A program made the translations under genes and the position numbers. A model generated the notes under the pieces. It was given only the letters and a program-made list of their open reading frames with translations, ran no database searches and was not told the DNA's origin. A stretch of DNA of 64,000 nt, from the NCBI GenBank assembly GCA_001596135.1, contig CP014773.1, positions 4,154,001 through 4,218,000 of the forward strand. Direction: 5' to 3'. Below, piece by piece: positions 1 through 8,725 of this stretch (position 1 is its first letter; every line of letters starts with the position of its first letter). Origin of the DNA: Mucilaginibacter sp. PAMC 26640. GTDB taxonomy: Bacteria > Bacteroidota > Bacteroidia > Sphingobacteriales > Sphingobacteriaceae.

Positions 1-1165
1 ACCTGCGGTTGATGCGGCCAAATGCCACATGGCTTAAATTCTTTAACCACTCAAAGTATGATACCGTAACACCACCTGCGTTAGCATACATATCCGGGAT
101 GATCATGCCGCCATTAGCATAAAACGCCTCCTCAGCTTCCGGTGACGTTGGCCCATTCGCGCCTTCAGCAATGATTTTTGCCTGAATATTGTTTACGTTC
201 TGACTCGTGATCTGGTTCTCCAGAGCAGCCGGCACCAAAATATCGCATGGTTGCTCCAGGCCGTCCATTGTATTTTTGAATTCTTTTTTCGCGCCTGCAT
301 AACCCAGGATGGTACCCGTTGCCTTACGGTGCTGAAACACCGCTTCAACATCCAATCCGTCCTCATTATAAATGGCACCTTCAAATTCACAAAGGCCTAC
401 GATCAATGCACCAAACTCCGAAAGGAATTTCGCAGAATAGTAACCTACGTTACCCAAGCCCTGAACAATGATCTTTTTACCACTCAAACCTGCTGTAAGG
501 CCTATCTTTTGCATATCCTCTGCCACGCCAACGCACTCGCGCACGGCAATAGCAACGCCACGGCCGGTAGCTTCTCTCCTGCCCGCAATACCGTGTAACG
601 CAATAGGCTTGCCTGTTACAGCCCCTAAAGCATCAAGCTGGCCCGGGTTCATGGTAGCGTAGGTATCAGCAATCCAGCTCATCTCTCGTTCGCCCGAACC
701 GTAATCCGGCGCCGGTACGTCGATGCTTGGGCCGATAAAGTTTTTCTTGATCAACTCTACCGTATAGCGGCGGGTAATATTTTCCAGTTCGCCTACTGTA
801 TAATTTTTAGGATTGATTTTGATGCCGCCTTTAGCACCTCCAAACGGTACATTTACAATAGCGCATTTGTAAGTCATCAAGGCAGCAAGTGCCATCACCT
901 CATCCTCGTTCACCATTTCGCTGTAACGAATACCGCCTTTGGTTGGGCTTTGGTGGTGAGAGTGTTCTACGCGCCAGGCGTCTATCACTTCAAAGCCATT
1001 ACCTTTTCTAATTGGGAAACGAAAACGGTATACACTGTTACATGACTTTATCTGGTCTAATAAACCGGCATCATGCTGGGTAAATTGTGCTGCATGATCA
1101 AAGTTTTTACATACATCACCAAAAAAGTGTGTATCCTGATCTGCAGTTGGATTATTGATATTCAT
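1..1165 (-). CDS. gdhA: Glu/Leu/Phe/Val dehydrogenase, probably glutamate dehydrogenase (3' end cut by window edge)
   Basis: Translating the minus strand from the ATG at 1165 gives 388 codons with no stop before the left edge, so the C-terminus is missing. The product should interconvert glutamate and 2-oxoglutarate plus ammonia in the cytoplasm. Seen: the dimerisation-type N-terminal domain with the catalytic-lysine motif PFGGAKGG at about residues 107-114, the APD(Y)GSGE segment near 152-159, the Rossmann GLGNVG nucleotide-binding turn near 236-241, and the family signature NAGGVTVSYFEW near the visible end. Family length is about 420-475 residues, so 40-90 residues lie outside. Leucine or phenylalanine dehydrogenase is the alternative, but the substrate-pocket region resembles GDH. 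The leader carries a nested inverted repeat, listed separately. Confidence 0.9.
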   Translation of the reverse strand, partial: MNINNPTADQDTHFFGDVCKNFDHAAQFTQHDAGLLDQIKSCNSVYRFRFPIRKGNGFEVIDAWRVEHSHHQSPTKGGIRYSEMVNEDEVMALAALMTYKCAIVNVPFGGAKGGIKINPKNYTVGELENITRRYTVELIKKNFIGPSIDVPAPDYGSGEREMSWIADTYATMNPGQLDALGAVTGKPIALHGIAGRREATGRGVAIAVRECVGVAEDMQKIGLTAGLSGKKIIVQGLGNVGYYSAKFLSEFGALIVGLCEFEGAIYNEDGLDVEAVFQHRKATGTILGYAGAKKEFKNTMDGLEQPCDILVPAALENQITSQNVNNIQAKIIAEGANGPTSPEAEEAFYANGGMIIPDMYANAGGVTVSYFEWLKNLSHVAFGRINRR

Positions 1166-1190
1166 AATTTATAATTGGCTAAAAAATTAA

Positions 1191-1251
1191 TTCCTTAAAA
1201 AACTGCGCAAAGTTGATGCTTTTTTTATCAACTACGTAATTTTTTAAGGAA
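1191..1251. promoter_or_regulatory. Nested inverted repeat in the gdh leader
   Basis: The outer arms TTCCTTAAAAAA (1191-1202) and TTTTTTAAGGAA (1240-1251) are perfect 12-bp complements. The inner arms AGTTGAT (1211-1217) and ATCAACT (1227-1233) are perfect 7-bp complements with nearly the same centre. The element lies 26-86 bp upstream of the gdh ATG. A weak -7 element, CAACTTTG on the minus strand (7 of 8 matches to TAnnTTTG), falls inside it. It could be an operator or an RNA hairpin; the sequence alone does not decide. Confidence 0.5.
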
Positions 1252-1315
1252 TGTATCTGTTTAAGATGTAAACAAAGTGAAACCCTTTTGTTAAACAGTT
1301 TAAGGGCAGATTGGT

Positions 1316-1525
1316 TTAATCTTGCTTCTCTATTTTTCTGAGGCGGCGATCCATACTGAACAGGTAAATAGCCAGGCCGATGAATACAATGGTGATGGTT
1401 ACTACAACCACATAGATTCTGCCGTTTGACCGCAGGGCATCGGCCATTTCTACATCCTTACCCGGCTGGGCATTAGCGATAAAAAAGCAAAGCAGCATAG
1501 CCGCTAATAAAGCAAGTTTTTTCAT
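1316..1525 (-). CDS. CcmD-like small membrane protein
   Basis: A 69-residue protein with a cleavable-looking signal peptide (to about residue 19), a short periplasmic stretch, one membrane helix at about residues 37-57 and a basic cytoplasmic tail ending RRLRKIEKQ. This size and layout fit the CcmD family, which keeps the CcmC/heme complex together in cytochrome c maturation. The gene starts one base after the ccmC stop, which supports the assignment more than the poorly conserved sequence does. CcmD is normally about 40-70 residues, so the length is normal. Confidence 0.65.
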   Translation of the reverse strand: MKKLALLAAMLLCFFIANAQPGKDVEMADALRSNGRIYVVVVTITIVFIGLAIYLFSMDRRLRKIEKQD

Positions 1526-1526
1526 A

Positions 1527-2201
1527 TTAGTTTACGGCGTTCTTTTTGTATTCAATTAAACGGATGCGGTAGCGTAGTGTTGCGATCCAAACGGCGATTA
1601 ACGCCCAGGCAATAAAGGCCGGATAAAGCACTATACGCATATTGTTATCCATATCGAGCCTACCAAAGGCAGGGTTCCCACCGTTGCCGGGGTGCAGCGA
1701 ATCGGTTAAACGTGGCAGTACCATAATCAGCACCACCATGATTGGGAAAGCGAAAATATTGTAAATGGCAGAGATCTTTGCGCGCTTTTGCTCCTCATCT
1801 ATAGAATTACGAAGTACACTGTAGGCGCAGTAGAGCAAAAAGGCAATAGCAGCGCTGTTTTGTTTTGGGTCGTTACTCCAATATTCACCCCAGGTATATT
1901 TGGCCCAAAGCATACCTGTTATCAGGCCAAGCGCAAAAAAGAAAAGGCCCGTATTGGCACATTCAACAGCTATCAGATCATCTTCCTCTTTGCCGGATTT
2001 GAGGTATTTAATACTATAAATTACCGATACGGTAAATACCGTAAACATGGCTATCCACATCGGCACGTGGAAATAAGTATTGCGAATGGTTTCATGCATA
2101 ATAGGCAACCGGGGCACCTGGATCAGGAAACCACCAATTAACGTATAAAATATCAGCACAACGGCTAATATCTTCCACCAGATTTGATAAATAAATTTCA
2201 T
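1527..2201 (-). CDS. ccmC: Cytochrome c biogenesis protein CcmC (heme handling)
   Basis: A 224-residue polytopic membrane protein of the CcmC/CcsA family, which presents heme to the periplasmic chaperone CcmE. Seen: six hydrophobic segments; the WWD-type periplasmic motif WGEYWSNDPKQ after helix 3 (classical CcmC has WGxxWxWD, so this is the divergent Bacteroidota form); a histidine in HETIRNTYFH near residues 36-45; and a second in the HPGNGG loop, both plausible heme ligands. I chose the ATG at 2201. An in-frame TTG at 2213 would add four residues but overlaps the -7 promoter element. The tiny ccmD-like gene follows immediately. Confidence 0.85.
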   Translation of the reverse strand: MKFIYQIWWKILAVVLIFYTLIGGFLIQVPRLPIMHETIRNTYFHVPMWIAMFTVFTVSVIYSIKYLKSGKEEDDLIAVECANTGLFFFALGLITGMLWAKYTWGEYWSNDPKQNSAAIAFLLYCAYSVLRNSIDEEQKRAKISAIYNIFAFPIMVVLIMVLPRLTDSLHPGNGGNPAFGRLDMDNNMRIVLYPAFIAWALIAVWIATLRYRIRLIEYKKNAVN

Positions 2202-2210
2202 ATTACGCGG

Positions 2211-2240
2211 CAAAGGTAAGGGATTTGGCGATTAGTTCAA
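2211..2240 (-). promoter_or_regulatory. Promoter of ccmC (-33 TTG / -7 TACCTTTG)
   Basis: On the minus strand a TTG at 2240-2238 is followed after exactly 19 bp by TACCTTTG at 2218-2211, matching the Bacteroidota consensus TTG-N19-TAnnTTTG. The ccmC ATG is nine bases further on, so the 5' leader is very short or absent. Two direct copies of GTTCAATAGTT (plus strand 2235-2245 and 2251-2261, 16-bp period) cover the -33 element. Confidence 0.7.
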
Positions 2241-2369
2241 TAGTTGATTGGTTCAATAGTTTATTGGCTTTATTGCTGCCCGCTGCTAATCGTTTACGCT
2301 GTCTGATAATCCGATATCTTACAGGCCTAATAGTAATAAAACAAATAATCAAGTAAGGTATTGAACTGG

Positions 2370-3554
2370 CTAATCACCAGGTTCATAATCCACCGGCAAT
2401 AAATTAGCTAATTTTGCCTTGCTCCAGGTACCTTCGTACAGCGGGCTCTCGGCTATAACGATGCCATTCATATCAAACACTACGTAATGTTGTTTGGTAG
2501 GCGTCATTACGCTGGTTTCAAAGTTCTCCATATCAAGGGGGTGATAGATATCTTTAAACTGTTGCTCCTCATGTTTCTTTGTATAAACCACATATAGATA
2601 AGCCGGGAAGGCAACCGCAAAGATCCCCTCCTGCGGCGTTCTTCTCAGGATCTCCAAAGCCTTCAGTTCGGGTTTGATTAAATTTTCATGATACCACAAA
2701 GGCATGTCCCGCTGATTAAACCAATAAACTACCGAATCGCGGTTTATTCCATTAAACTGTTTGATCTTACGCTGTATCACATCTTCTGGGTAACGATTTG
2801 GGTTGGGTGCGCGGGTATAGTTATAAACCACAAAGCCTTCTTCAACCAGCTTGTTTTTATACAGGGTACGGTAAAAATGCTGTGGAGACCCGTAATAGGA
2901 TTCTTCGCGCTTAGCTTTCCATTTCTTCTTTTGCGATTCGTTGCCCGGTAACTCTTCAAATAAGGCTTTGCCCGCATAGGAAATGGTGTGGCTAATGTTA
3001 TCGCTGCTAAACCTGTTAAGCAAAAATTTGGTGCGGTAACCAAGGGCCTGGTTTTCTACCACTAAAAACTCTTCGGAAGAAGCTTCCAGGGTTTGCCTTT
3101 TACGGTAATAATTAAAATCAAGCACGCGTGGGTTCACCACCTTACATTGTTTTGAATTTTCGTTAACACCAATAAAGTCTTTCTTAAACTGTTCGTAATT
3201 GCGTTTCCAGTCGGCGCTGCTAATAACAGTCACCGCCCGCATCATCATCACTTTTGGGGTAAGTTCTATATTTAAAGAAATTGGCTGGCTGCCCACCAAT
3301 ACCTCCTTTGAATATTCCTCAAAGCCGATAACGGTTACCACCAGGTTGTACTGCCCCGGCTTAACCCCCCTTAAGCTAAACTCTCCTGCCTCATTAGAGG
3401 CCGTACCATAGCTGGCATTGCTTAAAAAAACACTCGCTCTAGCTACCGCAGCTTTAGTTCCTGAGCTTAGTAATTTACCGGTTATTACACCATTCTGGGC
3501 TGCCAGACTAAAAGGCAGGCATAAACAAATCATTATAAACCACCAACGGCGCAT
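2370..3554 (-). CDS. Exported protein with CarboxypepD_reg-like domain
   Basis: 394 residues with a Sec signal peptide (cleavage near LAAQ, residue 19) and then a carboxypeptidase-regulatory-like beta-sandwich at about residues 22-105 (VITGKLLSSG..., NEAGEFSLRGV, GFEEYSKEVLV). This domain is common at the N-terminus of Bacteroidota outer-membrane and surface proteins. The remaining ~290 residues carry no motif I recognise. No TonB plug or barrel follows, so this is not a receptor. It sits between ccmB and ccmC with ~160-bp gaps on both sides and may be its own transcription unit. Function unknown. Confidence 0.75.
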   Translation of the reverse strand: MRRWWFIMICLCLPFSLAAQNGVITGKLLSSGTKAAVARASVFLSNASYGTASNEAGEFSLRGVKPGQYNLVVTVIGFEEYSKEVLVGSQPISLNIELTPKVMMMRAVTVISSADWKRNYEQFKKDFIGVNENSKQCKVVNPRVLDFNYYRKRQTLEASSEEFLVVENQALGYRTKFLLNRFSSDNISHTISYAGKALFEELPGNESQKKKWKAKREESYYGSPQHFYRTLYKNKLVEEGFVVYNYTRAPNPNRYPEDVIQRKIKQFNGINRDSVVYWFNQRDMPLWYHENLIKPELKALEILRRTPQEGIFAVAFPAYLYVVYTKKHEEQQFKDIYHPLDMENFETSVMTPTKQHYVVFDMNGIVIAESPLYEGTWSKAKLANLLPVDYEPGD

Positions 3555-3714
3555 GTACGTTTAATTTTTTAGAGGATGCTAATAAAGATATAATTTATGA
3601 AGCAGAGATGAAAAATATTAAGGTAATTAAAATGATACACTGTCTGCTTTAAATCTGCTCTTAAAAACAGACTTAATAAGCTCCACTCCCTGCGCTGGAA
3701 ATTGCAGAATGAGG

Positions 3715-4398
3715 CTAATCCCTCCATAAAAACGGAAACAAGATCAACGATGTAGCAATCACGATCACATTAATTGCAGCCAGCACCCCGATAGAGCCAT
3801 AGCTTAGTCCCCTGTCTAATCCATCCATTGCAGTTTTGCTTACTTTAATAAGCAACAGTATTACCGGAATAATTACCGGAAAACTCAAAATGGCCATTAA
3901 TGTGCCGTTGTTTCCAGCTTTTGAAGCGATGGCGGAGATCATGGTAAATACTGTTGAAAAACTGATACTACCCATTAAAACAGCCAAGAAGTAAAAGAGC
4001 AAATCTCCCACCGTATTGGGAAAAAACACCATGTAAACGAGCAGCGCCAAAACACTCAGCAGGCCCATCAACATCGAATTGTAAATGGTTTTAGATAAAA
4101 TAATAGCCTGCGGCCTTGCTATGGTATAGTAGTAAAGCAATCGCCCCTTACTTTCCTGCAAAAAGCTTTTCGCAATCGCGTTAACAGAAGCAAATAGCAT
4201 TATGATCCAAAACAGAATGTTCCACACAATAGAATACCCCGTGCTGTTTTTGAAGCCTGGATTAAGGTTGAATGATATATAGCATACAAAAACGGTGGAT
4301 ACGATGTAAAGCAGGATACCATTAAAGGCATACTTTGATCGCCACTCCAGGACGATCTCTTTTTTAAGCAAATTGAAGGTTTCGTTAAAAAGCCGCAT
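3715..4398 (-). CDS. ccmB: Heme exporter subunit CcmB
   Basis: 227 residues with six hydrophobic helices. The N-terminus (LLKKEIVLEWRSKYAFNG) and the helix-1/2 region match CcmB, the membrane subunit of the CcmAB ABC transporter that releases heme-loaded CcmE. Length is normal for the family (about 220). No ccmA is adjacent; the ATPase must be encoded elsewhere. The protein fits the same pathway as ccmC, but an unrelated exported protein gene lies between them. Confidence 0.85.
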   Translation of the reverse strand: MRLFNETFNLLKKEIVLEWRSKYAFNGILLYIVSTVFVCYISFNLNPGFKNSTGYSIVWNILFWIIMLFASVNAIAKSFLQESKGRLLYYYTIARPQAIILSKTIYNSMLMGLLSVLALLVYMVFFPNTVGDLLFYFLAVLMGSISFSTVFTMISAIASKAGNNGTLMAILSFPVIIPVILLLIKVSKTAMDGLDRGLSYGSIGVLAAINVIVIATSLILFPFLWRD

Positions 4399-4405
4399 TT
4401 GGGCG

Positions 4406-4413
4406 CAAATATA
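4406..4413 (-). promoter_or_regulatory. -7 element TATATTTG upstream of ccmB
   Basis: An exact TAnnTTTG match on the minus strand, ending seven bases before the ccmB ATG. I see no convincing TTG 17-20 bp upstream. The spacing predicts a leaderless or nearly leaderless mRNA. Confidence 0.45.
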
Positions 4414-4511
4414 ATGCTTATTACGGGGAGTTAATTATTTTAACAACAGTGGTTGAGGAGTGAGCAAAGAGAAACACCAATTATTAATTTAATACCTACT
4501 TTTACCCCTGA

Positions 4512-5321
4512 ATGAAGAAACTTGAATTATCCGGAAAATGGGTCCTGATCACTGGTGCATCATCAGGCCTGGGACAGGAGATGGCCCGACAACTGGCTAC
4601 AAAACACCGGGCAAATTTAATTATAGCTGCGCGCCGCCAGGATAAATTGGAGCAATTAAAAATTGAACTGGAGGCTGGTACCAGTATCAGCGTGAAAGTG
4701 ATCGTAGCAGACCTCTCCCTGCACGCCGATGTGGTGAGGATGATTGATGAAAGTCTTGCAGGTGGTGAACTTTATGGTGCTATCCTGAATGCTGGCATCA
4801 CCTATTTTGGCAGGCATGCAGATTTGCCGTGGGAACAAACTGAAAACATCATGAAAACTAATGTGAATAGTGTGGTTTACATGACCAGCCGCCTCATCAG
4901 TCATTTCGAGCAAACTAAAACTGAAGCCGGAGTAATGATCGTATCCAGCATGGCGGCATTCTTCCCCGTGCCGTACCAGGCAATCTATTCCGCAACCAAG
5001 GCATTTATTATGGCTTTTGCTAATGCTCTTTCCGTAGAAATTAAAAATCCGTTGCTTAGCCTAACCGTTTACGCCCCGGGCGGCATTGCAACAGAAATGA
5101 CCGAAGGCAAAAACTTTAACGATTTAAAAAGCTGGCTGATGCCGGTTGGGCAGGCCGCTACCGAAGGCCTCAGTTCTTTCATCTCACGTAAGCATGTACA
5201 TATTCCGGGCTTTTTTAACCGGGTAGGAAATGTATTCATGGGTTTTATGCCGCGTAAATTTATAACCAAAAACATGGGTAAGGTTTACTACAAGGCCTTG
5301 CTCAAAGCAGAAAGCCTCTGA
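4512..5321 (+). CDS. Short-chain dehydrogenase/reductase (SDR)
   Basis: 269 residues, classical SDR. Seen: the NAD(P)-binding TGASSGLG turn at residues 14-21, the NAG motif at 93-95, catalytic Ser near 145, and catalytic Tyr159/Lys163 in YSATK. The order and spacing match cytosolic SDRs acting on alcohol or keto substrates; arginines after the first strand (AARRQ) suggest NADP(H) preference. Transcribed away from ccmB with an independent start. The substrate cannot be deduced. Confidence 0.85.
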   Translation: MKKLELSGKWVLITGASSGLGQEMARQLATKHRANLIIAARRQDKLEQLKIELEAGTSISVKVIVADLSLHADVVRMIDESLAGGELYGAILNAGITYFGRHADLPWEQTENIMKTNVNSVVYMTSRLISHFEQTKTEAGVMIVSSMAAFFPVPYQAIYSATKAFIMAFANALSVEIKNPLLSLTVYAPGGIATEMTEGKNFNDLKSWLMPVGQAATEGLSSFISRKHVHIPGFFNRVGNVFMGFMPRKFITKNMGKVYYKALLKAESL

Positions 5322-5354
5322 CATGTATGAAGCGCTCCATGAAACGTGGCCAAA

Positions 5355-7292
5355 CTAACTTATTTTTTTAGCTTTAATCACCAGCTCTTCTATTTTGCTA
5401 TACAGCTCGTGTGCTTCAAATGGCTTGGGCAACACATCATTCATACCGGCAGATATTGCTTCCTTGTGTTCGTGTTCAAAAGCGGCTGCCGATAGTGATA
5501 TGATTGGAACACTGCGTTTAGGCTCCTCAAAATCCATCCGGATGGCCCGTGCGGCCTGGTAACCATTCATGCCGGGCATATGTGTATCCATTAATATCAG
5601 GTCGTAGTCTTCTTCTTTAAACCTTTCCAGGGCGGTAGTGCCATTATCGGCCACCACCACATTTACATTCCAGTCTTTAAGCATTTTCACCAGCATAAAC
5701 TGGTTGATCATGTTATCCTCCGCTAGCAATACACTTACATTTGCAAAAGGCTCCAGGGTTTTGACTGGTATCACGGCTTTATGCTCCGGTGTTTGGGCAA
5801 GCCCAAACCAGTTGCTGAAATTAAAAACGCTGCCTATGCCAACCTGGCTGCTTACTGTAAGCTCGCCACCCTTAAGTTCTACCAGTTTTTTTACAATGGT
5901 TAAGCCTAACCCCGTGCCACCATACTTAGTGGCGGTATCGTCTTCGGCCTGCTCAAAGGAATCAAAGATCTTTGAAAGCTTGTCGCCCGAAATACCTATG
6001 CCACTATCTTCTACGCTAAATTTAAGTTTAACCTTGTCGATGTCTTTTTGCAAAAGCGATATTTTCAACTTTACTATCCCTCTATCGGTAAATTTAATGG
6101 CATTGCTTAAAAGATTCATCAAAATCTGGTTAATGCGCAAAGAATCGATCACGAGTGCTTCGGGCACGTCGGAATTTACCTCCAGAACAAATTCAATACT
6201 TTTTTCGTCGGCGCTAAATTTAAGGAGCCCGAAAACCGATTCAACTATGTTACGGAGGTTATGCGGTGCCCTAACAATGTTAAACTTACCTGCCTCAATT
6301 TTCGAGATATCAAGCACATCATTAATAACACCCAGCAAAGACTGAGAAGAAGAATCCAGCATATCCACCAAATTGGCCTGCGGTGCGCTAAGACTTGTTT
6401 TGCGCAATAAATTACTGAGGCCAATGATCCCGTTAACGGGAGTGCGTAATTCATGGCTCATGTTCGCTAAGAAACTTTCTTTAACCTTTTTGCCGTATTC
6501 GGCGGCCTCTTTTGATTTGATGAGTTGCTGTTGATAGCTCTTTTGTGGAGTGCAATCTCTTAGGTTCATAAATAACATCTTATTGCGGTAGGATACCCTG
6601 CAATCTATCCAAACGGTACGTTTATCGAAAGTATCAAACCTGAACTCAAATACCGAAAACTGCAGATTATCTTTTATGATCTCTCCCAGCTTTTTTTTGA
6701 AAGCCCCTTTATCAGATTCAACCGCAAAATCAATAATACTCCGCCCAAACGCTTCCGACTGGCGGTAGCCCAATATCTTTTCAACAGCCGGATTAATTGT
6801 TTTAATACGAAGGGTAGCGGCATCAACAGAACAAATGATGTCAACGCTATTTCTCACAACAACTGCATAATCTTCCAGTTCATTGTTTTTCTGCTTGATT
6901 TCTTCCTGTTGCCGGGCCAGTTGAATAAACGAATCAACCTTAGCTGAAGTAATATACGGGTCTAATGGTTTGTATAAATAATCCACTGCACCGGCAGTTA
7001 GGCCTTTTACAGCATATTTGCTCTCTTTAGATATAGCAGTTACAAAAATTACAAGGATATCCCGTGTGCGTGGATTTGATTTTAACATTTCCACGAGTTC
7101 AAAACCATCCATTTCAGGCATCTGAACATCCACCAGTGCTATGGAAATATGATTTTCCCAGGCTAGTTTAAGCGCTTCATTAGGAGACGTAGTGCTGAGT
7201 AACCGAATATCGTTCCGTTTCAACAGCGCCTCCAGGGCAATAATATTCTGTTCTTTGTCATCTACGATCAGGATATTTATCGGGATAGTCAT
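5355..7292 (-). CDS. REC-PAS-histidine kinase-REC hybrid protein
   Basis: 645 residues without membrane segments. Domains: receiver at about 5-122 (phosphoacceptor Asp55 in LVDVQMPEMDG), short coiled linker, PAS at about 145-250, HisKA with His280 in SHELRTP, HATPase_c at about 385-495 (N box NLLSNAIK, G boxes DSGIGI and GGTGLGL), and a second receiver at about 518-635 (Asp569 in LMDTHMPGMNG). The layout suggests that phosphorylation of the N-terminal receiver controls the kinase and the C-terminal receiver takes part in a phosphorelay. It is the last gene of the kinase-cheR-cheB operon, starting nine bases after the cheB stop. Confidence 0.9.
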   Translation of the reverse strand: MTIPINILIVDDKEQNIIALEALLKRNDIRLLSTTSPNEALKLAWENHISIALVDVQMPEMDGFELVEMLKSNPRTRDILVIFVTAISKESKYAVKGLTAGAVDYLYKPLDPYITSAKVDSFIQLARQQEEIKQKNNELEDYAVVVRNSVDIICSVDAATLRIKTINPAVEKILGYRQSEAFGRSIIDFAVESDKGAFKKKLGEIIKDNLQFSVFEFRFDTFDKRTVWIDCRVSYRNKMLFMNLRDCTPQKSYQQQLIKSKEAAEYGKKVKESFLANMSHELRTPVNGIIGLSNLLRKTSLSAPQANLVDMLDSSSQSLLGVINDVLDISKIEAGKFNIVRAPHNLRNIVESVFGLLKFSADEKSIEFVLEVNSDVPEALVIDSLRINQILMNLLSNAIKFTDRGIVKLKISLLQKDIDKVKLKFSVEDSGIGISGDKLSKIFDSFEQAEDDTATKYGGTGLGLTIVKKLVELKGGELTVSSQVGIGSVFNFSNWFGLAQTPEHKAVIPVKTLEPFANVSVLLAEDNMINQFMLVKMLKDWNVNVVVADNGTTALERFKEEDYDLILMDTHMPGMNGYQAARAIRMDFEEPKRSVPIISLSAAAFEHEHKEAISAGMNDVLPKPFEAHELYSKIEELVIKAKKIS

Positions 7293-7301
7293 TCGATAAG
7301 G

Positions 7302-7895
7302 TTAAGTACTGTTTGTTAAAAGCTCAAATATTTCAGTAGTACGTAATATAATGTCAGCAGCACCAATACCTATTGCAGCATTTGGCATTTCGGCCATTTC
7401 TGCCTCTTCGGGGTCTTGTACAATAGTTAAGGCCCCTGTTTTTCTTAGCTTAAGTAGTCCCTCTGCCCCGTCCTGGTTGGCTCCGGAAAATAGTATAGCA
7501 GTACAGTTATCACCATATGCTTCAGCAGCACTTTCAAAAGTTACATCAATAGACGGTTTTGAATACCACACAGCTTCTGAAACATCCAAACTAAAATAGC
7601 CTCCTTTTTCAATCAGCGTGTGGTAGTTTGGGGGAGCTATATAGATAGCGTTATCCTGTATTGGATCCTTGTCGCTAATTTCTCTCATCAACATACGGCT
7701 ATTTTCAGCAAATAGTTTTTCTATTTCGCTAAAAAAATTCTTTTTTCTGTGAATGATAATGATCACCGTTTTATTGAAGTCGTGCGGAAACAGTTTGACC
7801 ATCCTGAACAACAATTTGAACGCCCCGGCAGAGCCCCCTAAAAGAAGTACTTTTGATTTGCTAAACCGCCTAGATATTTCGCTGTCAGGTGCCAA
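7302..7895 (-). CDS. cheB: CheB-type protein-glutamate methylesterase domain, no receiver
   Basis: 197 residues comprising only the CheB methylesterase domain. The Ser-His-Asp triad is visible as Ser22 (GGSAGA), His49 (IIIHRK) and Asp142 (GANQDGAEG). Classical CheB has an N-terminal receiver that gates activity; it is absent here, so control must come from partners. The only start ahead of Ser22 is a TTG at 7895, overlapping the end of cheR by 11 bases, consistent with translational coupling. Chemotaxis CheB demethylates receptors, but no chemoreceptor, CheA or CheW gene is in this window. Confidence 0.85.
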   Translation of the reverse strand: MAPDSEISRRFSKSKVLLLGGSAGAFKLLFRMVKLFPHDFNKTVIIIIHRKKNFFSEIEKLFAENSRMLMREISDKDPIQDNAIYIAPPNYHTLIEKGGYFSLDVSEAVWYSKPSIDVTFESAAEAYGDNCTAILFSGANQDGAEGLLKLRKTGALTIVQDPEEAEMAEMPNAAIGIGAADIILRTTEIFELLTNST

Positions 7896-8724
7896 TTTTT
7901 TGATATATATTTTCTTTCTGATTGATCACCCTAAACTTTTTACGAAAACTATCGCTCCTGATAGTTTCTTTATTACCCAGGCATAAATAGCCCAGCGGGC
8001 AAAGGCTTTTATAAAATAGATCGAGAATACGCTCCTGCAATTCTGTTTCGAAATAGATAAATACGTTTCGGCAACTAATCAGTTGAAACTCGTTAAAAAT
8101 AGTATCAGAGATTAAATTGTGAACAGAAAACAGTGTATTTTGCTTTAGCTCACTATGGATAGCGGCCGCATCATACATAATCGTAAAATGATCTGTTATT
8201 GACCCCGGTAAACCGGTAAACAGGTAATTTTCGGCGTAGCTTTTAATTTTACGAAGGCTGTATATTCCCTTTCTTGCCTCCTTTAATACCTCGGTATTAA
8301 TATCCGTGCCGTAGATGAATGATCTATTATTCAGTCCCTCCTCTTTTAGCAAAATAGCCAGGGAATAAACTTCTTCGCCCGATGAACAACCTGCGCACCA
8401 TATTTTACTGTGCTGATAGGTTTGCAAGCCTGGTATGACCTGTGTATTTAAAGCCTTATAGAAAGCCGGGTCGCGAAACATCTCGGTTACGTTCACCGTT
8501 ATTTCTTCCAAAAACTCCTGAAAAAAGGCAGGATCGTTCACCAGGATATGCTTCAGATCATAAAACTCCAATTTTTTAAGCATCATGATCCGGCCCAAAC
8601 GGCGTTTTAACGATGCTTTGGTATAATCACCAAAATCAAATCCATGGATCTTTTTTATAAGATCTATGAGTTCTGCTAATTGAGCCTCAGTTAAATTGTT
8701 ATCTTTTCCCAGCGCGTTATTCAT
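7885..8724 (-). CDS. cheR: CheR-type glutamate O-methyltransferase
   Basis: 279 residues from the ATG at 8724; an upstream TTG at 8736 is less likely because it overlaps the kinase gene. The N-terminal helical CheR domain covers about 10-70. The SAM-binding motif WCAGCSSGEEVYSLA follows at about 109-123 and SCRNVFIYF in the C-terminal half. It should methylate glutamates on a receptor or kinase coiled coil using S-adenosylmethionine. The kinase stop TGA and this ATG are separated by one base (TGATATG), a coupling arrangement. The nearest possible target is the long Glu/Gln-rich coiled coil of the upstream kinase, which is an inference. Confidence 0.88.
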   Translation of the reverse strand: MNNALGKDNNLTEAQLAELIDLIKKIHGFDFGDYTKASLKRRLGRIMMLKKLEFYDLKHILVNDPAFFQEFLEEITVNVTEMFRDPAFYKALNTQVIPGLQTYQHSKIWCAGCSSGEEVYSLAILLKEEGLNNRSFIYGTDINTEVLKEARKGIYSLRKIKSYAENYLFTGLPGSITDHFTIMYDAAAIHSELKQNTLFSVHNLISDTIFNEFQLISCRNVFIYFETELQERILDLFYKSLCPLGYLCLGNKETIRSDSFRKKFRVINQKENIYQKIGT

Positions 8725-8725
8725 A

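Noticed and set aside
5638..6345. A 235-codon plus-strand frame
   Set aside because: It mirrors the HATPase and receiver parts of the hybrid kinase and contains low-complexity Ser/Leu runs typical of antisense translation.
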